DNA from: Oceanisphaera sp. IT1-181
GTDB lineage: Bacteria > Pseudomonadota > Gammaproteobacteria > Enterobacterales > Aeromonadaceae
Direction of reading: 5' to 3'
NCBI RefSeq assembly: GCF_033807535.1
Contig: NZ_CP136857.1
Span: 50,363-114,362 of the forward strand
DNA: 64,000 bases
The notes under the pieces: model-generated
The model's input: the letters and a program-made list of their open reading frames with translations, nothing else
The model's database searches: none
What the model was told of the DNA's origin: nothing
Shown: positions 1 to 8,474 of the stretch, in pieces
How positions within the stretch are numbered: the first letter of the stretch is position 1
Layout: every line of letters starts with the position of its first letter
Program-made: the position numbers and the translations under genes

Positions 1-97
1 TGCCCAGTCGTTCCGCCGTTTCCTTGACGGACAGGCCCAACTCAGCAATTACATCTTCACGCAGCAGTTCGCCAGGGTGCGGGGGGGTAATCATCAT
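1..97 (-). CDS. higA: HigA-family antitoxin (cut by window edge)
   Basis: The first 32 residues read MMITPPHPGELLRED..., with the start of an HTH region (LSVKETAERLG). This is the typical N-terminus of HigA/VapI-type XRE antitoxins, which bind and neutralise a RelE-fold toxin and repress their own promoter. The start follows a GGGAGA ribosome site. It lies 12 bp downstream of the HigB remnant on the same strand, the normal toxin-then-antitoxin order. The rest of the gene lies outside the window. Confidence 0.75.
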   Translation of the reverse strand, partial: MMITPPHPGELLREDVIAELGLSVKETAERLG

Positions 98-109
98 GGT
101 CTGTTCTCC

Positions 110-272
110 CTAGTGATAATCGACGTAATTGACCAATTCAACATCCACTCCAATGAACCGAAAGGTCACACGCCAGTTGCCATTTACCCGGATTGACCAG
201 TACCCGTTCAGCTCACCTTTCAGCTGGAGTAGCTTAAATCTAGACATCGTTCGTTTCGCTGCCGCTGCACGG
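110..272 (-). pseudogene. higB: HigB-type toxin, N-terminally truncated
   Basis: The reading frame ends in a HigB-like C-terminus (LQLKGELNGYWSIRVNGNWR and then VTFRF...VDYH), the conserved RNase-toxin core. Going upstream, the frame hits in-frame stops near 272-280, and IS5-type transposase sequence begins about 25 bp further on. The toxin's N-terminal half is therefore missing, probably removed by insertion or deletion of the IS. An internal ATG in the remnant could start a fragment of about 50 residues, but it would lack half the fold. The pair is probably no longer a working toxin-antitoxin system. Confidence 0.7.
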
Positions 273-297
273 GGTCACTGCTAGGGTGCATTCTCAA

Positions 298-790
298 TTA
301 TGCCAGCCAGATAACGGCTGACACTAGGCTCAACATTGACTGGTAATTTTTTGCCAGTCGTTCGTACCTAGTCGCTATACGACGAAATTGCTTCAACTTT
401 TGGAAGAAACGCTCAACCAAGTTGCGATCTTTATAAACATGCAGATCCAACGGCCTTGGCTGCAGTCGATTTCTTTTTGAGAGAATAACCGCTTCTGCTC
501 CAACACCTTCAATGCTTTTAACAAACGCATCTGAATCATAATCTTTGTCAGCCAGGCGTAAAACCATCCAACAATGCCTCCGCTTGGCCACATTCTGAGG
601 CTTGCCCTGGGGTTAACAGTAAGCGCACGGGGTTGCCTAAAGCGCCAACGGCAGCATGGATTTTAGTCGTTAGTCTTACCCATGGCTTCTGCGTTTTGCT
701 CTTTTTTTTAGCGGCTCCATGTTGATGGACACGATTGTGCATATTAATGATGTGGTAAACCAAGGTCATAAATAAGGCTGGCTACGCGAC
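298..790 (-). pseudogene. IS5-family transposase remnant (frameshifted)
   Basis: Two minus-strand frames together give a decayed IS5-family (two-frame IS427/IS1031-like) DDE transposase. The upstream part, about 548-769, reads RVHQHGAAKK...TTKIHAAVGALGNPVRL. The downstream part, 298-591, reads ADKDYDSDAF...VYKDRNLVERFFQKLKQFRR. The second half carries the conserved NxxERxFxxLKxFRRIATRYxK-type C-terminus with the catalytic Glu. The frames are offset and no intact start or N-terminal half remains. It abuts the truncated higB, so this IS probably caused that truncation. Confidence 0.75.
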
Positions 791-1349
791 TCTAACATTG
801 CACAGTAATATAATATGTATTTTATAAAAAACAGAAGAAAATTAAATTTATTGTTACATACCCCAATGTTGGGGAAGATTAATTATCTCCAAAAATACAG
901 AGGGTATTATTTACACTAACCCCGCAAGGGGGAATTTAATCACTAAAACCTTACAGTAAAGCTCATGCTTTAATTAATAGTAGGTATTTGCTATTTGTAA
1001 CACTACCTAGCTAACCTATGTTAAAAAAACTATTGCACTGACTAAGCTCCTCCTCAATGCACAATTGATAAGCCACTAGAGAGCCTGTGTCGCACCAAGA
1101 GTGGGCCCTAGCCTAGCCACCCTTAGCCACCTACAGATAAGAGGTGCTGATGTCTCTAGTGGCACTTTTGGGTCGCGGGCAGAGTGGTGGCGAAAAACAA
1201 AGCTTTAACTATTTCGTAGTGAAGCAGAGCACGATAGATAATACAATAAAATTAATAGTATATAGCGCATTTATTGATCTGTCTTGAGAATAAAAAGTTA
1301 ATGTAAGTGTAGCTATAAGATAAAAAACTAAAGTAACTAATCACTAGAT
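791..1349. other. AT-rich intergenic region with short inverted repeats
   Basis: I see no gene here. It contains two small GC hairpins in AT-rich DNA: CCCCAA-TG-TTGGGG at 861-874 and CCCC-GCAA-GGGG at 920-931. A perfect 11-bp inverted repeat, GCCACTAGAGA (1072-1082) and TCTCTAGTGGC (1153-1163), is separated by 70 bp. The location next to a possible mobI-like gene makes a transfer-origin role conceivable, but nothing in the sequence proves it. Confidence 0.4.
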
Positions 1350-1961
1350 TTAGGTGCCATCATTTAACTGAGAAGTTTTATATCTCATCTCATTAACCTC
1401 AATGGTCCTTATCTTGTGAAGAAGAATGTTTCTTCTGTCAATTAATAGGCGCCTAGTTTTACCTATTGTCTCATTTTGTTTCCTTATAGCAGCAAACTCA
1501 GGCTCAATTACATTGAACATCTCCACTTCCCACTGTTTACACTTATTCGCAGCAGACTGAGGATACTGAAGAGAGGATCCTCGTTTTATATATCTTGAGA
1601 AAACAACACCAGACGCTCTTCGTTCAAATTTAGACCACGCGATAGTTAAGCTCGCAAAGTTTCCTTTTACCCCCGGTCGTAGCCTCACTCGAACGCTAAG
1701 ATTACCCTTGTTATCAGGGTTGAACCGCTTCTCAAGGTGAAACGAGTCAGCATACCTTAGCGCCTGAAGATGGAGAATGTGTAATTCCTGCTGGAGATTA
1801 CAGATTTGATCATACACAAACTCTAGCTGCGCCTCATGCAAAGATTTATCACTTAGCTGCCCCCTAGCCTCAAGCGCAGCTTCATTTTTTGAATCATCGC
1901 TAGCCTTCGAAAGGGTGATCAGCCGGTTTAACTCCCGTAGCTGCAAATCCACTGACTCCAT
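1350..1961 (-). CDS. Hypothetical protein, possibly MobI-like conjugative transfer factor
   Basis: The 203-residue protein is charged and mostly helical, with no signal peptide or membrane segment. The first 75 residues and the last 50 look coiled-coil-like. The middle part (about residues 80-145) is basic and has a VRVRLRPGVKGNFASLTIAWSK stretch resembling a small beta sheet, followed by SRYIKRGSSLQYP. The arrangement faintly recalls MobI proteins of SXT/IncC-type elements, which act at oriT, but I cannot confirm that by eye. The start has a GGAG ribosome site 8 bases upstream. It sits between an IS remnant and plasmid-type repeat arrays. Confidence 0.5.
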   Translation of the reverse strand: MESVDLQLRELNRLITLSKASDDSKNEAALEARGQLSDKSLHEAQLEFVYDQICNLQQELHILHLQALRYADSFHLEKRFNPDNKGNLSVRVRLRPGVKGNFASLTIAWSKFERRASGVVFSRYIKRGSSLQYPQSAANKCKQWEVEMFNVIEPEFAAIRKQNETIGKTRRLLIDRRNILLHKIRTIEVNEMRYKTSQLNDGT

Positions 1962-2064
1962 AATTTACTCCTAATTTATTCTTGTGCCGGCTTGTCTTTG
2001 TTTAATTTTCATTCTAACCGCTTTTATTAAATAAGCGCAATACGCGGACCACTATATTGCCTCT

Positions 2065-2481
2065 GTGGGTGGCAGAAGCTACGGCCCACACAATAAGGTT
2101 TTTTTTACACTGAATTAATGGTTATATTTTATTCTTTAACAATAAATGTGTAGCCACCCTCAATTATGTGGGCCGCAACTACTTTTTCCATATTTTACGT
2201 TGAGTTATTTTCACCTGCCACCCCCGTTATGTGGGCCGCAGTGTTATTTATATATATAGCAAAAACAATGGTTTTTAGTAGATTTTAAAAAAGCGCGCTA
2301 CCACCCCCACTATGTGGGCCGCTGCATTATTATCATGTAAAATAAACGCTACTTACTAGTATTTTAACAAAGCAAGCTACCACCCCCACTATGTGGGCCG
2401 CTGTATTATTTTCATGTAAAACAAAACGCTGCTTACTAATATTTTAAAAAAGTGCGCTACCACCCCCATTATGTGGGCCGC
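2065..2481. repeat. Spaced repeat array, about 80-bp period, GTGGGCCGC core
   Basis: Five copies of a 23-24 bp motif (consensus CCACCCCCAYTATGTGGGCC plus GC) lie at 2153-2176, 2217-2239, 2299-2322, 2378-2401 and 2458-2481. The last three are spaced 79-80 bp, and the spacer DNA is also repeated. Each motif carries a CCAC...GTGG inverted repeat. A sixth, inverted and diverged copy (CGGCCCACACAATAAGG) sits at about 2081-2098 and shares ACAATAAGG with the 33-bp array that follows. Such arrays are typical of plasmid iterons or partition centromeres. The function here is inferred. Confidence 0.85.
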
Positions 2482-2558
2482 AACTTAATATTTATCATAG
2501 ATGGCAGTGATAAAATAAAAATGATATGCCTCCTTAATGTATGACTTTGATAGTGGTT

Positions 2559-2842
2559 TTGTGTGCTGTGACACACAATAAGGTAATGGCGTTGTGTGCT
2601 GTGACACACAATAAGGTAATGGCGTTGTGTGCTGTGACACACAATAAGGTAATGGCGTTGTGTGCTGTGACACACAATAAGGTAATGGCGTTGTGTGCTG
2701 TGACACACAATAAGGTAATGGCGTTGTGTGCTGTGACACACAATAAGGTAATGGCGTTGTGTGCTGTGACACACAATAAGGTAATGGCGTTGTGTGCTGT
2801 GACACACAATAAGGTAATGGTGTTGTGTGCTGTGATACACAA
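2559..2842. repeat. Nine tandem 33-bp repeats, each with a 7-bp inverted repeat
   Basis: Nine copies with an exact 33-bp period begin at 2559, 2592, 2625, 2658, 2691, 2724, 2757, 2790 and 2823. The 20-bp core is TTGTGTGCTGTGACACACAA, with arms TTGTGTG and CACACAA around a 6-bp centre. The last copy has one change (GATACACAA). Internal copies are otherwise nearly identical. The open frames across it on both strands are artefacts of a period divisible by three. Structure and proximity to parA-parB resemble the sopC centromere of F (tandem units each with a 7-bp inverted repeat). Confidence 0.9.
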
Positions 2843-3769
2843 TAACAGTTAGGAAATATATATTAATTTAAAAATTAAATTAAGTAAAAATGATTAGTTA
2901 AGATAAGTTCATACTCGTTAAAGTTATATGTTTTCAATATGCTATTCTATTTCTTAGTGTGAGTGGAAAGTAAATGGTAAGGTTTTTTTGTATGGGGTGC
3001 CGTAAGCAATATTTTAATAAAAACATTAATGTCAACTTGTGAATGAAAAGTCTTGCAGTTGTATGAGGAGAGACTGTAATAATATATGATCACTCAGTGA
3101 TTTATATCCTAATGAAACATGGTCACGTAAGAACTATTTAATGTTAAAGGTTATAAGTTTAAGGTTTCGTTCGTAATCACCTTTAATCGACATCTAGCAA
3201 GTAAGTTTATATGATGTAGGAATGTTAGTTCCATCGTTGTTTTTAATGAAAATAAAAGATTTGATGATAAAATGATAGTGTGGGCTGCCCCTCATGATTT
3301 TAAATGAAAGTGGCGTGGCTAAATATTAATATATCGCATCTTGTTTCATCTAACCTATACAGGCGATCCATAGTAACTAATTTGTAAGGTTTAGGCCGTA
3401 TGACATGGCAGTGTTGACGATGAAAACGATGTTTTCACACCTGTTATGGCCGATTAATTACTTCGTATAGGGTTTGTGATCGTGCAATTTAATTAAATGA
3501 CATTTTATAGTTACATGAATCAAATAATCATTAAAAAACTAGAGGGATCATTCTCACTCTATCAACAACAACTCACTATCTAAATATGATGCAATTTAAA
3601 ATGGTAGTGTATTGAAAATAAAATAGACGTTATCGTTTAGAAGTTGAAACCGTGTTGTGTTACTAAATCAGAGAACTATCTGACTCTCCCGTGTTCCGAG
3701 CTATCAAGAGAGGGGCTCTGGAGCAGAGAGATGGGAGAAGCGTGACACAATATCAACAACTGGCGGTAG
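2843..3769. other. AT-rich region without recognisable genes
   Basis: About 0.9 kb with no frame I would call a gene on either strand. One short hairpin, TGAAAAC-GAT-GTTTTCA, is at 3421-3437. Nothing else with clear structure was found. Confidence 0.5.
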
Positions 3770-4172
3770 GACAATCGAGCCTTAATCAATCGTGGTTCCC
3801 GTACCATCTAAGTGGATAAGCAGGTTATCGATCAGTAGTACTGCGGTGAGCATCATGGTCGTCGCGGTCGTAGCGATAGCACTACCGAAACGGCGCTGAT
3901 GCTGAAGGCCTTCTTTGGCTTGCCGTTTCGAGCTTTAGAAGGGTTCATCAACTCCATCTTTCAGTTGATGAACGTCCCCCTCACGTCACCGAGTTACAGC
4001 AGCCTCTGTAAGCGGGCTCAAAGTCTTTGGCGAAGGCGAATCAAAACGGTGTAAACACGGCAAGAGCCAGCGCCGTACTTGGCGTAAATTACACTTGGCT
4101 GTTGATTTTCGTACTCATAAATTCATTGCTGCTGGAGTGAGTCTAGAAAGTGTGCCTGATAGCGATTTGCTC
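3770..4172 (+). pseudogene. IS5-family transposase remnant
   Basis: Broken plus-strand frames spell an IS5-type transposase in pieces. They include TETALMLKAFFGLPFRALEGF, then SSLCKRAQSL, then LKVFGEGESKRCKHGKSQRR (the region around the first catalytic Asp in intact copies), then WRKLHLAVDFRTHKFIAAG. Frameshifts and stops interrupt it, and no C-terminal catalytic Glu region remains. It runs straight into a TnpB-like remnant at about 4173, so an older insertion or deletion fused the two relics. Confidence 0.7.
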
Positions 4173-4668
4173 AGACGGTCACGGTTTAATAACCCGTGAC
4201 TCACCCAGAAATACGCCAAAAAGCTGGCTAAGGCACAACGAAAACTGGCTAAAAAAAGGCTCTCACAACTTCATTAAACAAAAGAGGGCAGTGGCGAAGA
4301 ACCACGAAAAAATGGCGAACTCACGGCAAGACATGACCTATAAAATGACATGGACACTTATAAACGAAAACCAAGTGATAAGTATTGAGTCATTACGAGT
4401 CAAAAAAATGGTTAAAAACCGACGGCTCGCTAAGCACCTTCACGATGCTAATTTTGGTGAGATAGCGAGAGGCGTATAAGGCGGACTGGTATGGGCGAAC
4501 ACTCTCCGTGATTGACCAGTGATTCCCGTCGAGCAAGATGTGTAATGAATGTGGCTTGTTGTACTCATGTACATGGTCACTGGCGATCAGAAGCTGGTCT
4601 TGTGCTTGTGGAGCCAATCTCGACCGCGACCACAATGCCATCAATATCCACAAAGAGGGGTTAAAGCT
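4173..4668 (+). pseudogene. TnpB (IS200/IS605 accessory nuclease) remnant, interrupted by a MITE
   Basis: Shifted plus-strand frames give the C-terminal half of a TnpB/OrfB protein: KYAKKLAKAQRKLAKK, MANSRQDMTYKMTWTLINEN, ESLRVKKMVKNRRLAKH, the zinc-finger stretch SSKMCNEC...CACG, and DRDHNAINIHKEGLK, which carries the last RuvC Asp. TnpB is the RNA-guided nuclease of IS605 elements and the ancestor of Cas12. Several frameshifts and stops make this copy inactive. At its 3' end a 210-bp MITE has inserted within the GLK codons, shown by a 9-bp duplication on both sides. Confidence 0.8.
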
Positions 4669-4878
4669 CTTAGTAATCCCCTCATTTTAATAGCAGATCG
4701 CGTCATGTTAGCCGCATAACCTAAATATGCACTAACCCCCGAAATCAGCTGAGGCAGCATTATGCCTAGGGATAGGCCATTTTCTAAGTTACGCAGTACC
4801 ACCGAGAGTTTCGTCATTTCTTGCTGTTGTTACTCTCAAACTCAGGTGTGGCGCGGCTCATATGAGGGGATTGATAAG
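4669..4878 (-). mobile_element. MITE copy 1 (IS10-like ends, 9-bp TSD)
   Basis: A 210-bp element bounded by 17-bp imperfect terminal inverted repeats (CTTAGTAATCCCCTCAT and, on the other strand, CTTATCAATCCCCTCAT). It is flanked by the direct repeat GTTAAAGCT at 4660-4668 and 4879-4887. It has no coding capacity. It is inverted relative to the other three copies in this window and is inserted in the tail of the TnpB remnant. Confidence 0.88.
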
Positions 4879-4887
4879 GTTAAAGCT

Positions 4888-5174
4888 AGCAGTTTAAATA
4901 AGTGGTGGCGGTAGGGAGTACTGACACCTTAATGCTTGTCAGAGGTTTTAGGAGACTACCTTGATTTACATCACCATGCATAAACCGTTGACGACAAGAA
5001 TCACATTGCTTTAGCTGGGTGAGCTTCAATTACTTAACGCAAAAGTCCTTCTACATACTCGGAGTATGATCCGTAAGTTAATTCATTGTTTTGAATTTTG
5101 TTCGTCTCCGCCTCTACTATGTGAGCATAAATATCCGCTTCTTCATCTGTAAATGTTGTGTACATCGTTTTTTG
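4888..5174. other. Intergenic region upstream of parA
   Basis: About 290 bp with no gene or clear repeat beyond short runs. Confidence 0.4.
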
Positions 5175-5204
5175 TTGTACGGTTTGTTTTTTGTTGTATA
5201 TAAT
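5175..5204 (+). promoter_or_regulatory. Putative parA promoter with duplicated TTTTTTGTTGTA
   Basis: A perfect -10 box TATAAT (5199-5204) lies 18 bp downstream of TTGTAC (5175-5180). The -35 and spacer region contains two copies of TTTTTTGTTGTA, which could be operator half-sites for ParA, whose N-terminal part looks DNA-binding. It lies about 70 bp upstream of the preferred parA start. Confidence 0.5.
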
Positions 5205-5271
5205 GAATTCTTATAGCGTTACTTCTACTACGACTCTTAGTGGAAGCGTGGCTCATTATCGGAGAGATAAG

Positions 5272-6510
5272 ATGGCAAATCCCCAGATTACAAAAGCGCG
5301 GGACACGTTAAGAAATTTGGAGATCTTGGCTACAGTTGCAGAATCTATGGCCAAGCGCAGAAGAAGTGGTTTGGCGGATGGCGGAGACGCTCCCAATGGC
5401 AAAGAATATCGGCGTTATAATCAAGCTGAGGCCCTAGAAGACCTACAAATTAACACTAGGACTCTCAATAAGCGCTGTAGCGAGCTTGGTATAGATCCAA
5501 AAGATGGGGGCTATCGCTGGTCGATTACACTCCCTGAGTTGATGAAACTAAGAAAAGTCATTTTTCATGATCAGCTGATTGTGCGGCCGGATAATGCGAA
5601 ACCTTTAGTCATCGCTATCAGCAATCTCAAAGGTGGTTCCGGTAAAACTCAGACTGCCGTAATGGCATCAACGGGAATGGCTACTCAGCTGAAAAGCGGC
5701 TATAGGGTAGCGCTGATTGACTGTGATCCTCAGGGCACTGGAACCATGTATCTTGCGCCGAGTTTTGATGCTGATAATGAACTAACGTTTGGCGATCTTA
5801 TGACCGAAGGGTATGAGCTTCAGCCCGGACAGACTTTTAATGATGTATGTAAAGCGGCATTTAAAAAGACAAACATACCGAATCTTGACTTGTTACCTGC
5901 TGATGTAAATGACAACTACATAGAGCTGTATCTTCAAGAGCAAACATCCACACAAGGCTCTGATTTCAATCCATACGATAAATTACGAAAAGTTGTTGAT
6001 GCTGTCGAAGACCAGTATGACATCATATTTATCGATACTGGGCCAAGCATTGACTTTAAAGTTATGAATGCTTTATACGCGGCTAATGCTTGCATCATCC
6101 CTGTTCAGGCACAGCAGAATGATGAGGACGCTACCAGTAAGTACTTGGGATCCTTACATCGTATATATGCGCGGCTTGAGGCCGCAGGTCATCCTGGCTG
6201 GGCTTTTACCAAGTTGCTCATTTCAAGGTTGAACCGCCGTTCAAGCTCAGAGTTGACCACTGCTTCAAGATTTAGAGCCTCGTTTGATGTGTTTATGATG
6301 GGGTCAGACCTAATCAGCTCGGAAGCAATTAAATTTTGTAGTACTCAACTCGCTTCTATATACGAGTTTTCTGCGTCTGAATACCCTAAAGGCAGAGTAT
6401 CACTTAAAACTGTGCAGTCAGAAACTGAAGCATTTTTGAATGAGCTAGAGAACCTACTTTTGCGTTACTGGGGAATAACTGACTTCTCCCTGCACGGTAT
6501 TAAAAACTAA
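5272..6510 (+). CDS. parA: ParA-family partition ATPase (type Ia, with N-terminal DNA-binding region)
   Basis: A protein of 412 residues. Residues 1-100 form an N-terminal region that probably includes an HTH (EALEDLQINTRTLNKRCSEL), as in P1/F-type ParA/SopA proteins that autoregulate. The deviant Walker A SNLKGGSGKTQ is at about 117-127, followed by ALIDCDPQGTGT (Walker A') and IIFIDTGPSIDFK (Walker B). It should drive segregation of the replicon or island together with ParB. The start was chosen at the ATG with a GGAGAG ribosome site. A longer frame begins at 5158 but overlaps the promoter. It lies 11 bp from parB in one operon. Confidence 0.9.
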   Translation: MANPQITKARDTLRNLEILATVAESMAKRRRSGLADGGDAPNGKEYRRYNQAEALEDLQINTRTLNKRCSELGIDPKDGGYRWSITLPELMKLRKVIFHDQLIVRPDNAKPLVIAISNLKGGSGKTQTAVMASTGMATQLKSGYRVALIDCDPQGTGTMYLAPSFDADNELTFGDLMTEGYELQPGQTFNDVCKAAFKKTNIPNLDLLPADVNDNYIELYLQEQTSTQGSDFNPYDKLRKVVDAVEDQYDIIFIDTGPSIDFKVMNALYAANACIIPVQAQQNDEDATSKYLGSLHRIYARLEAAGHPGWAFTKLLISRLNRRSSSELTTASRFRASFDVFMMGSDLISSEAIKFCSTQLASIYEFSASEYPKGRVSLKTVQSETEAFLNELENLLLRYWGITDFSLHGIKN

Positions 6511-6521
6511 GGTGAAATAAT

Positions 6522-7703
6522 ATGAAAACCAATGAGATGAAAGCTAAGAAACAAAAAAGAGAAGCCTTTTTGCCTGGTAACGATATTAGTGCTTCTGAGC
6601 TTCTTGAGAAGTCAGTTCAGGATAGCTTCTTGAGTGATTCTGCCGCGCGTAAAGGGGAGATTTCACTTAACTTGGGAAATGGCCAAACTGCTGAATTCAA
6701 ACTGCATATTATTGAACCTCAGGATATTCTCACTAAAACAGCTGTTTTTGAGGGAAACGATCGGATACAAGAAACTCTTAACTCACTCACACTGAATGAC
6801 ATATTACCGTCAATACGTAAGCATGGAATAAGTTATCCTGCTATCGGCAGAATGATGGGAAATGGTGTGATTGACGTTGTTGATGGCTCTCGTCGCCGGT
6901 TCGCATGCCACTTAGCGAAGCAGCCTTATCTCATTTATGTAACAGATTCAGACAAGGTTACACAGACCGTTGCTAAACATTTATCAGACGTAGGTAATCT
7001 ATATAAGCCTCTTTCTCAATATGAACAAGGGAGGCGTTATCAGTCTATGGTCGACGCCGGCATGAGCCAAGCTGATGTAGCCAGAGAAGAGTGCATTAGC
7101 CGAGCCAAAGTAACTCAAGCTATCAGTGCTTATGTGTTACCAATGATATTTTACAAATCGTTTGCTTCGGGTTTTGATATTGGTCGTCCCACCATTACAC
7201 GATTACGACAAATATACGAGCTCGCGGTTTCAGCTAACATCCAAGATGAGTTGCTGGATGCGGTGAAGCAAATAAGTCCTGAATCTATCGCTAGAACTGT
7301 ATCAGTTGATACAGTGGGTTTATCCAGGATAGTGAAAGCACTTATGACTGAGTCCAAGCGTAACGGTGAAAGTGTAAGTCACTTAGAGCAGGCTTTATCG
7401 TTTGCTCATCTTCAAGAGTTACTGGCTCACCCAGACCTTGTGGATCAGTTGGGCATAGCGGAAAAAATCAATCAAGTGCTAGATAAAAAAGCATTTAGTG
7501 AGATTAGAGACGTGCAAACGATGCTTAATCTTGATGAAGACAGTAAGCCATATGACACAACACCCTTCTTTGAGGGAGATGTTGTTAATGTTGGCCGAAA
7601 AGTCTTAAAAGATGGTTCAGTACAGTTTGTCTTTCGGAAGATGACCGAGCATCAAAAAGAAGACATAGATAAACTTATTCTCGAATACTTGAATAGAAAA
7701 TAG
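6522..7703 (+). CDS. parB: ParB/SopB-family centromere-binding protein
   Basis: A protein of 393 residues. The N-terminal 70 residues are lysine-rich and extended. The ParB/Srx-like domain follows (about 110-150, with VVDGSRRRFACHLA). The HTH lies in SQYEQGRRYQSMVDAGMSQA with the recognition part SRAKVTQAISAYVLP (about 180-210). The rest is a helical C-terminus with a small beta-rich dimerisation end. ParB family members bind parS and stimulate the ParA ATPase. It is translated from AAGGTGAAATA-ATATG just after parA. The two perfect palindromes immediately downstream are the best candidate binding sites. Confidence 0.9.
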   Translation: MKTNEMKAKKQKREAFLPGNDISASELLEKSVQDSFLSDSAARKGEISLNLGNGQTAEFKLHIIEPQDILTKTAVFEGNDRIQETLNSLTLNDILPSIRKHGISYPAIGRMMGNGVIDVVDGSRRRFACHLAKQPYLIYVTDSDKVTQTVAKHLSDVGNLYKPLSQYEQGRRYQSMVDAGMSQADVAREECISRAKVTQAISAYVLPMIFYKSFASGFDIGRPTITRLRQIYELAVSANIQDELLDAVKQISPESIARTVSVDTVGLSRIVKALMTESKRNGESVSHLEQALSFAHLQELLAHPDLVDQLGIAEKINQVLDKKAFSEIRDVQTMLNLDEDSKPYDTTPFFEGDVVNVGRKVLKDGSVQFVFRKMTEHQKEDIDKLILEYLNRK

Positions 7704-7739
7704 TAGTTTGGAAGGGTGGTGGGTAGCCACTCTTTTTAT

Positions 7740-7786
7740 CTGCGGCTGTGAAAGTGTTAACAGTGTTAACACTTTCACAGCCGCAG
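7740..7786. promoter_or_regulatory. Perfect 47-bp palindrome, candidate parS
   Basis: Two 23-bp arms (CTGCGGCTGTGAAAGTGTTA plus ACA, and its exact complement) flank a single central G at 7763. The core is GTGTTAACAGTGTTAACAC, two tandem TGTTAACA boxes that are themselves palindromic. It starts 37 bp after the parB stop. There is no T-run after it, so an intrinsic terminator is less likely than a protein-binding site. Confidence 0.65.
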
Positions 7787-7802
7787 CCGTTAGTTCCAGC
7801 CT

Positions 7803-7839
7803 GCGAAGAATCTGTTAACACTGTTAACAGATTCTTCGC
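7803..7839. promoter_or_regulatory. Second perfect palindrome (37 bp) with the same core
   Basis: Two 18-bp arms (GCGAAGAATCTGTTAACA and its complement) flank a central C at 7821. The centre again has TGTTAACA-N-TGTTAACA, while the outer arms differ completely from the first palindrome. Conservation of the core alone points to selection for protein binding. Confidence 0.65.
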
Positions 7840-8084
7840 TTACTCGCTCCTCTGCCCCTAAGCAGTAACTTACATACCAGTTTCTAACCTTAGGGCTGTC
7901 CTGCTTATCTTATGCTGCCTGGATTTTAAAGCTGGAATATGTATAGCTTTGGTAACCTAAAGAGGGGGGTAGATGTTACTAAACTAGCTTTAGCCTAACT
8001 GAGAGCAGAGAAAATCGACATTATGCTAAAATTTTCTATTAAGCCTTAAATAAGCGACACCTTAACTTTTTTATTAGAGACTCC

Positions 8085-8474
8085 ATGACAAGACCACGCT
8101 ACATAATCCAAGAAAGTGATTACTTTGTTGCCTATAAATACTTAACTCGTAGAGCACAAGTCGACGGTATTAGATGGTTAGATGTCAGTGTAGTCGATAG
8201 AGATAATGGCGAAGTCTCGCAAGATGTGCTTGATAGGGTGTTTTATTGTTGTGACGCTGAGCAACTTAATGAGTGGGCTGCACGATATCTCAATAGTGAC
8301 CAATGGAGAAAACTTAAACAGTCGATTAGAAATGCGAGACGTAGAGCTCCTGGTAAATCGATTGAGGTTAGCTGGGATGCATGGGTTTTACTGCGTGATG
8401 AGAGCCAAAAAATGGGAATGACCTACTCAGAGCTCATAATAGAAGTGCTGGAGAGTAGGATGTATGATGAGTGA
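8085..8474 (+). CDS. Small hypothetical protein with RHH/MatP-like C-terminus
   Basis: A 129-residue soluble protein. The C-terminal 45 residues (KSIEVSWDAWVLLRDESQKM...TYSELIIEVLESR) have the beta strand-helix-helix pattern of ribbon-helix-helix DNA-binding proteins and somewhat resemble MatP-like tails. The N-terminal part (YFVAYKYLTRRA...WLDVSVVDRD) is unrecognised. Set between parB and the BREX operon, it may be a plasmid-type repressor or an unrelated DNA-binding protein. It is not a WYL-domain BrxR regulator. Confidence 0.55.
   Translation: MTRPRYIIQESDYFVAYKYLTRRAQVDGIRWLDVSVVDRDNGEVSQDVLDRVFYCCDAEQLNEWAARYLNSDQWRKLKQSIRNARRRAPGKSIEVSWDAWVLLRDESQKMGMTYSELIIEVLESRMYDE

Noticed and set aside
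2559..2842. CRISPR array
   Set aside because: Units are contiguous 33-bp tandem copies with no variable spacers, and no cas genes are nearby.
2469..2852. Open reading frames of about 100 codons across the 33-bp repeats on both strands
   Set aside because: They exist only because the repeat period is divisible by three. All give monotonous 11-residue repeats on both strands, with no ribosome sites.
4669..4878. Omega-RNA or right end of the TnpB element
   Set aside because: At first it looked like the 3' part of the IS605 relic, but 9-bp duplications and inverted ends show a separate element inserted into the TnpB remnant.
8085..8474. BrxR regulator of the BREX operon
   Set aside because: It is too short and lacks the winged HTH/WYL architecture of BrxR. 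Only an RHH-like C-terminus is visible.
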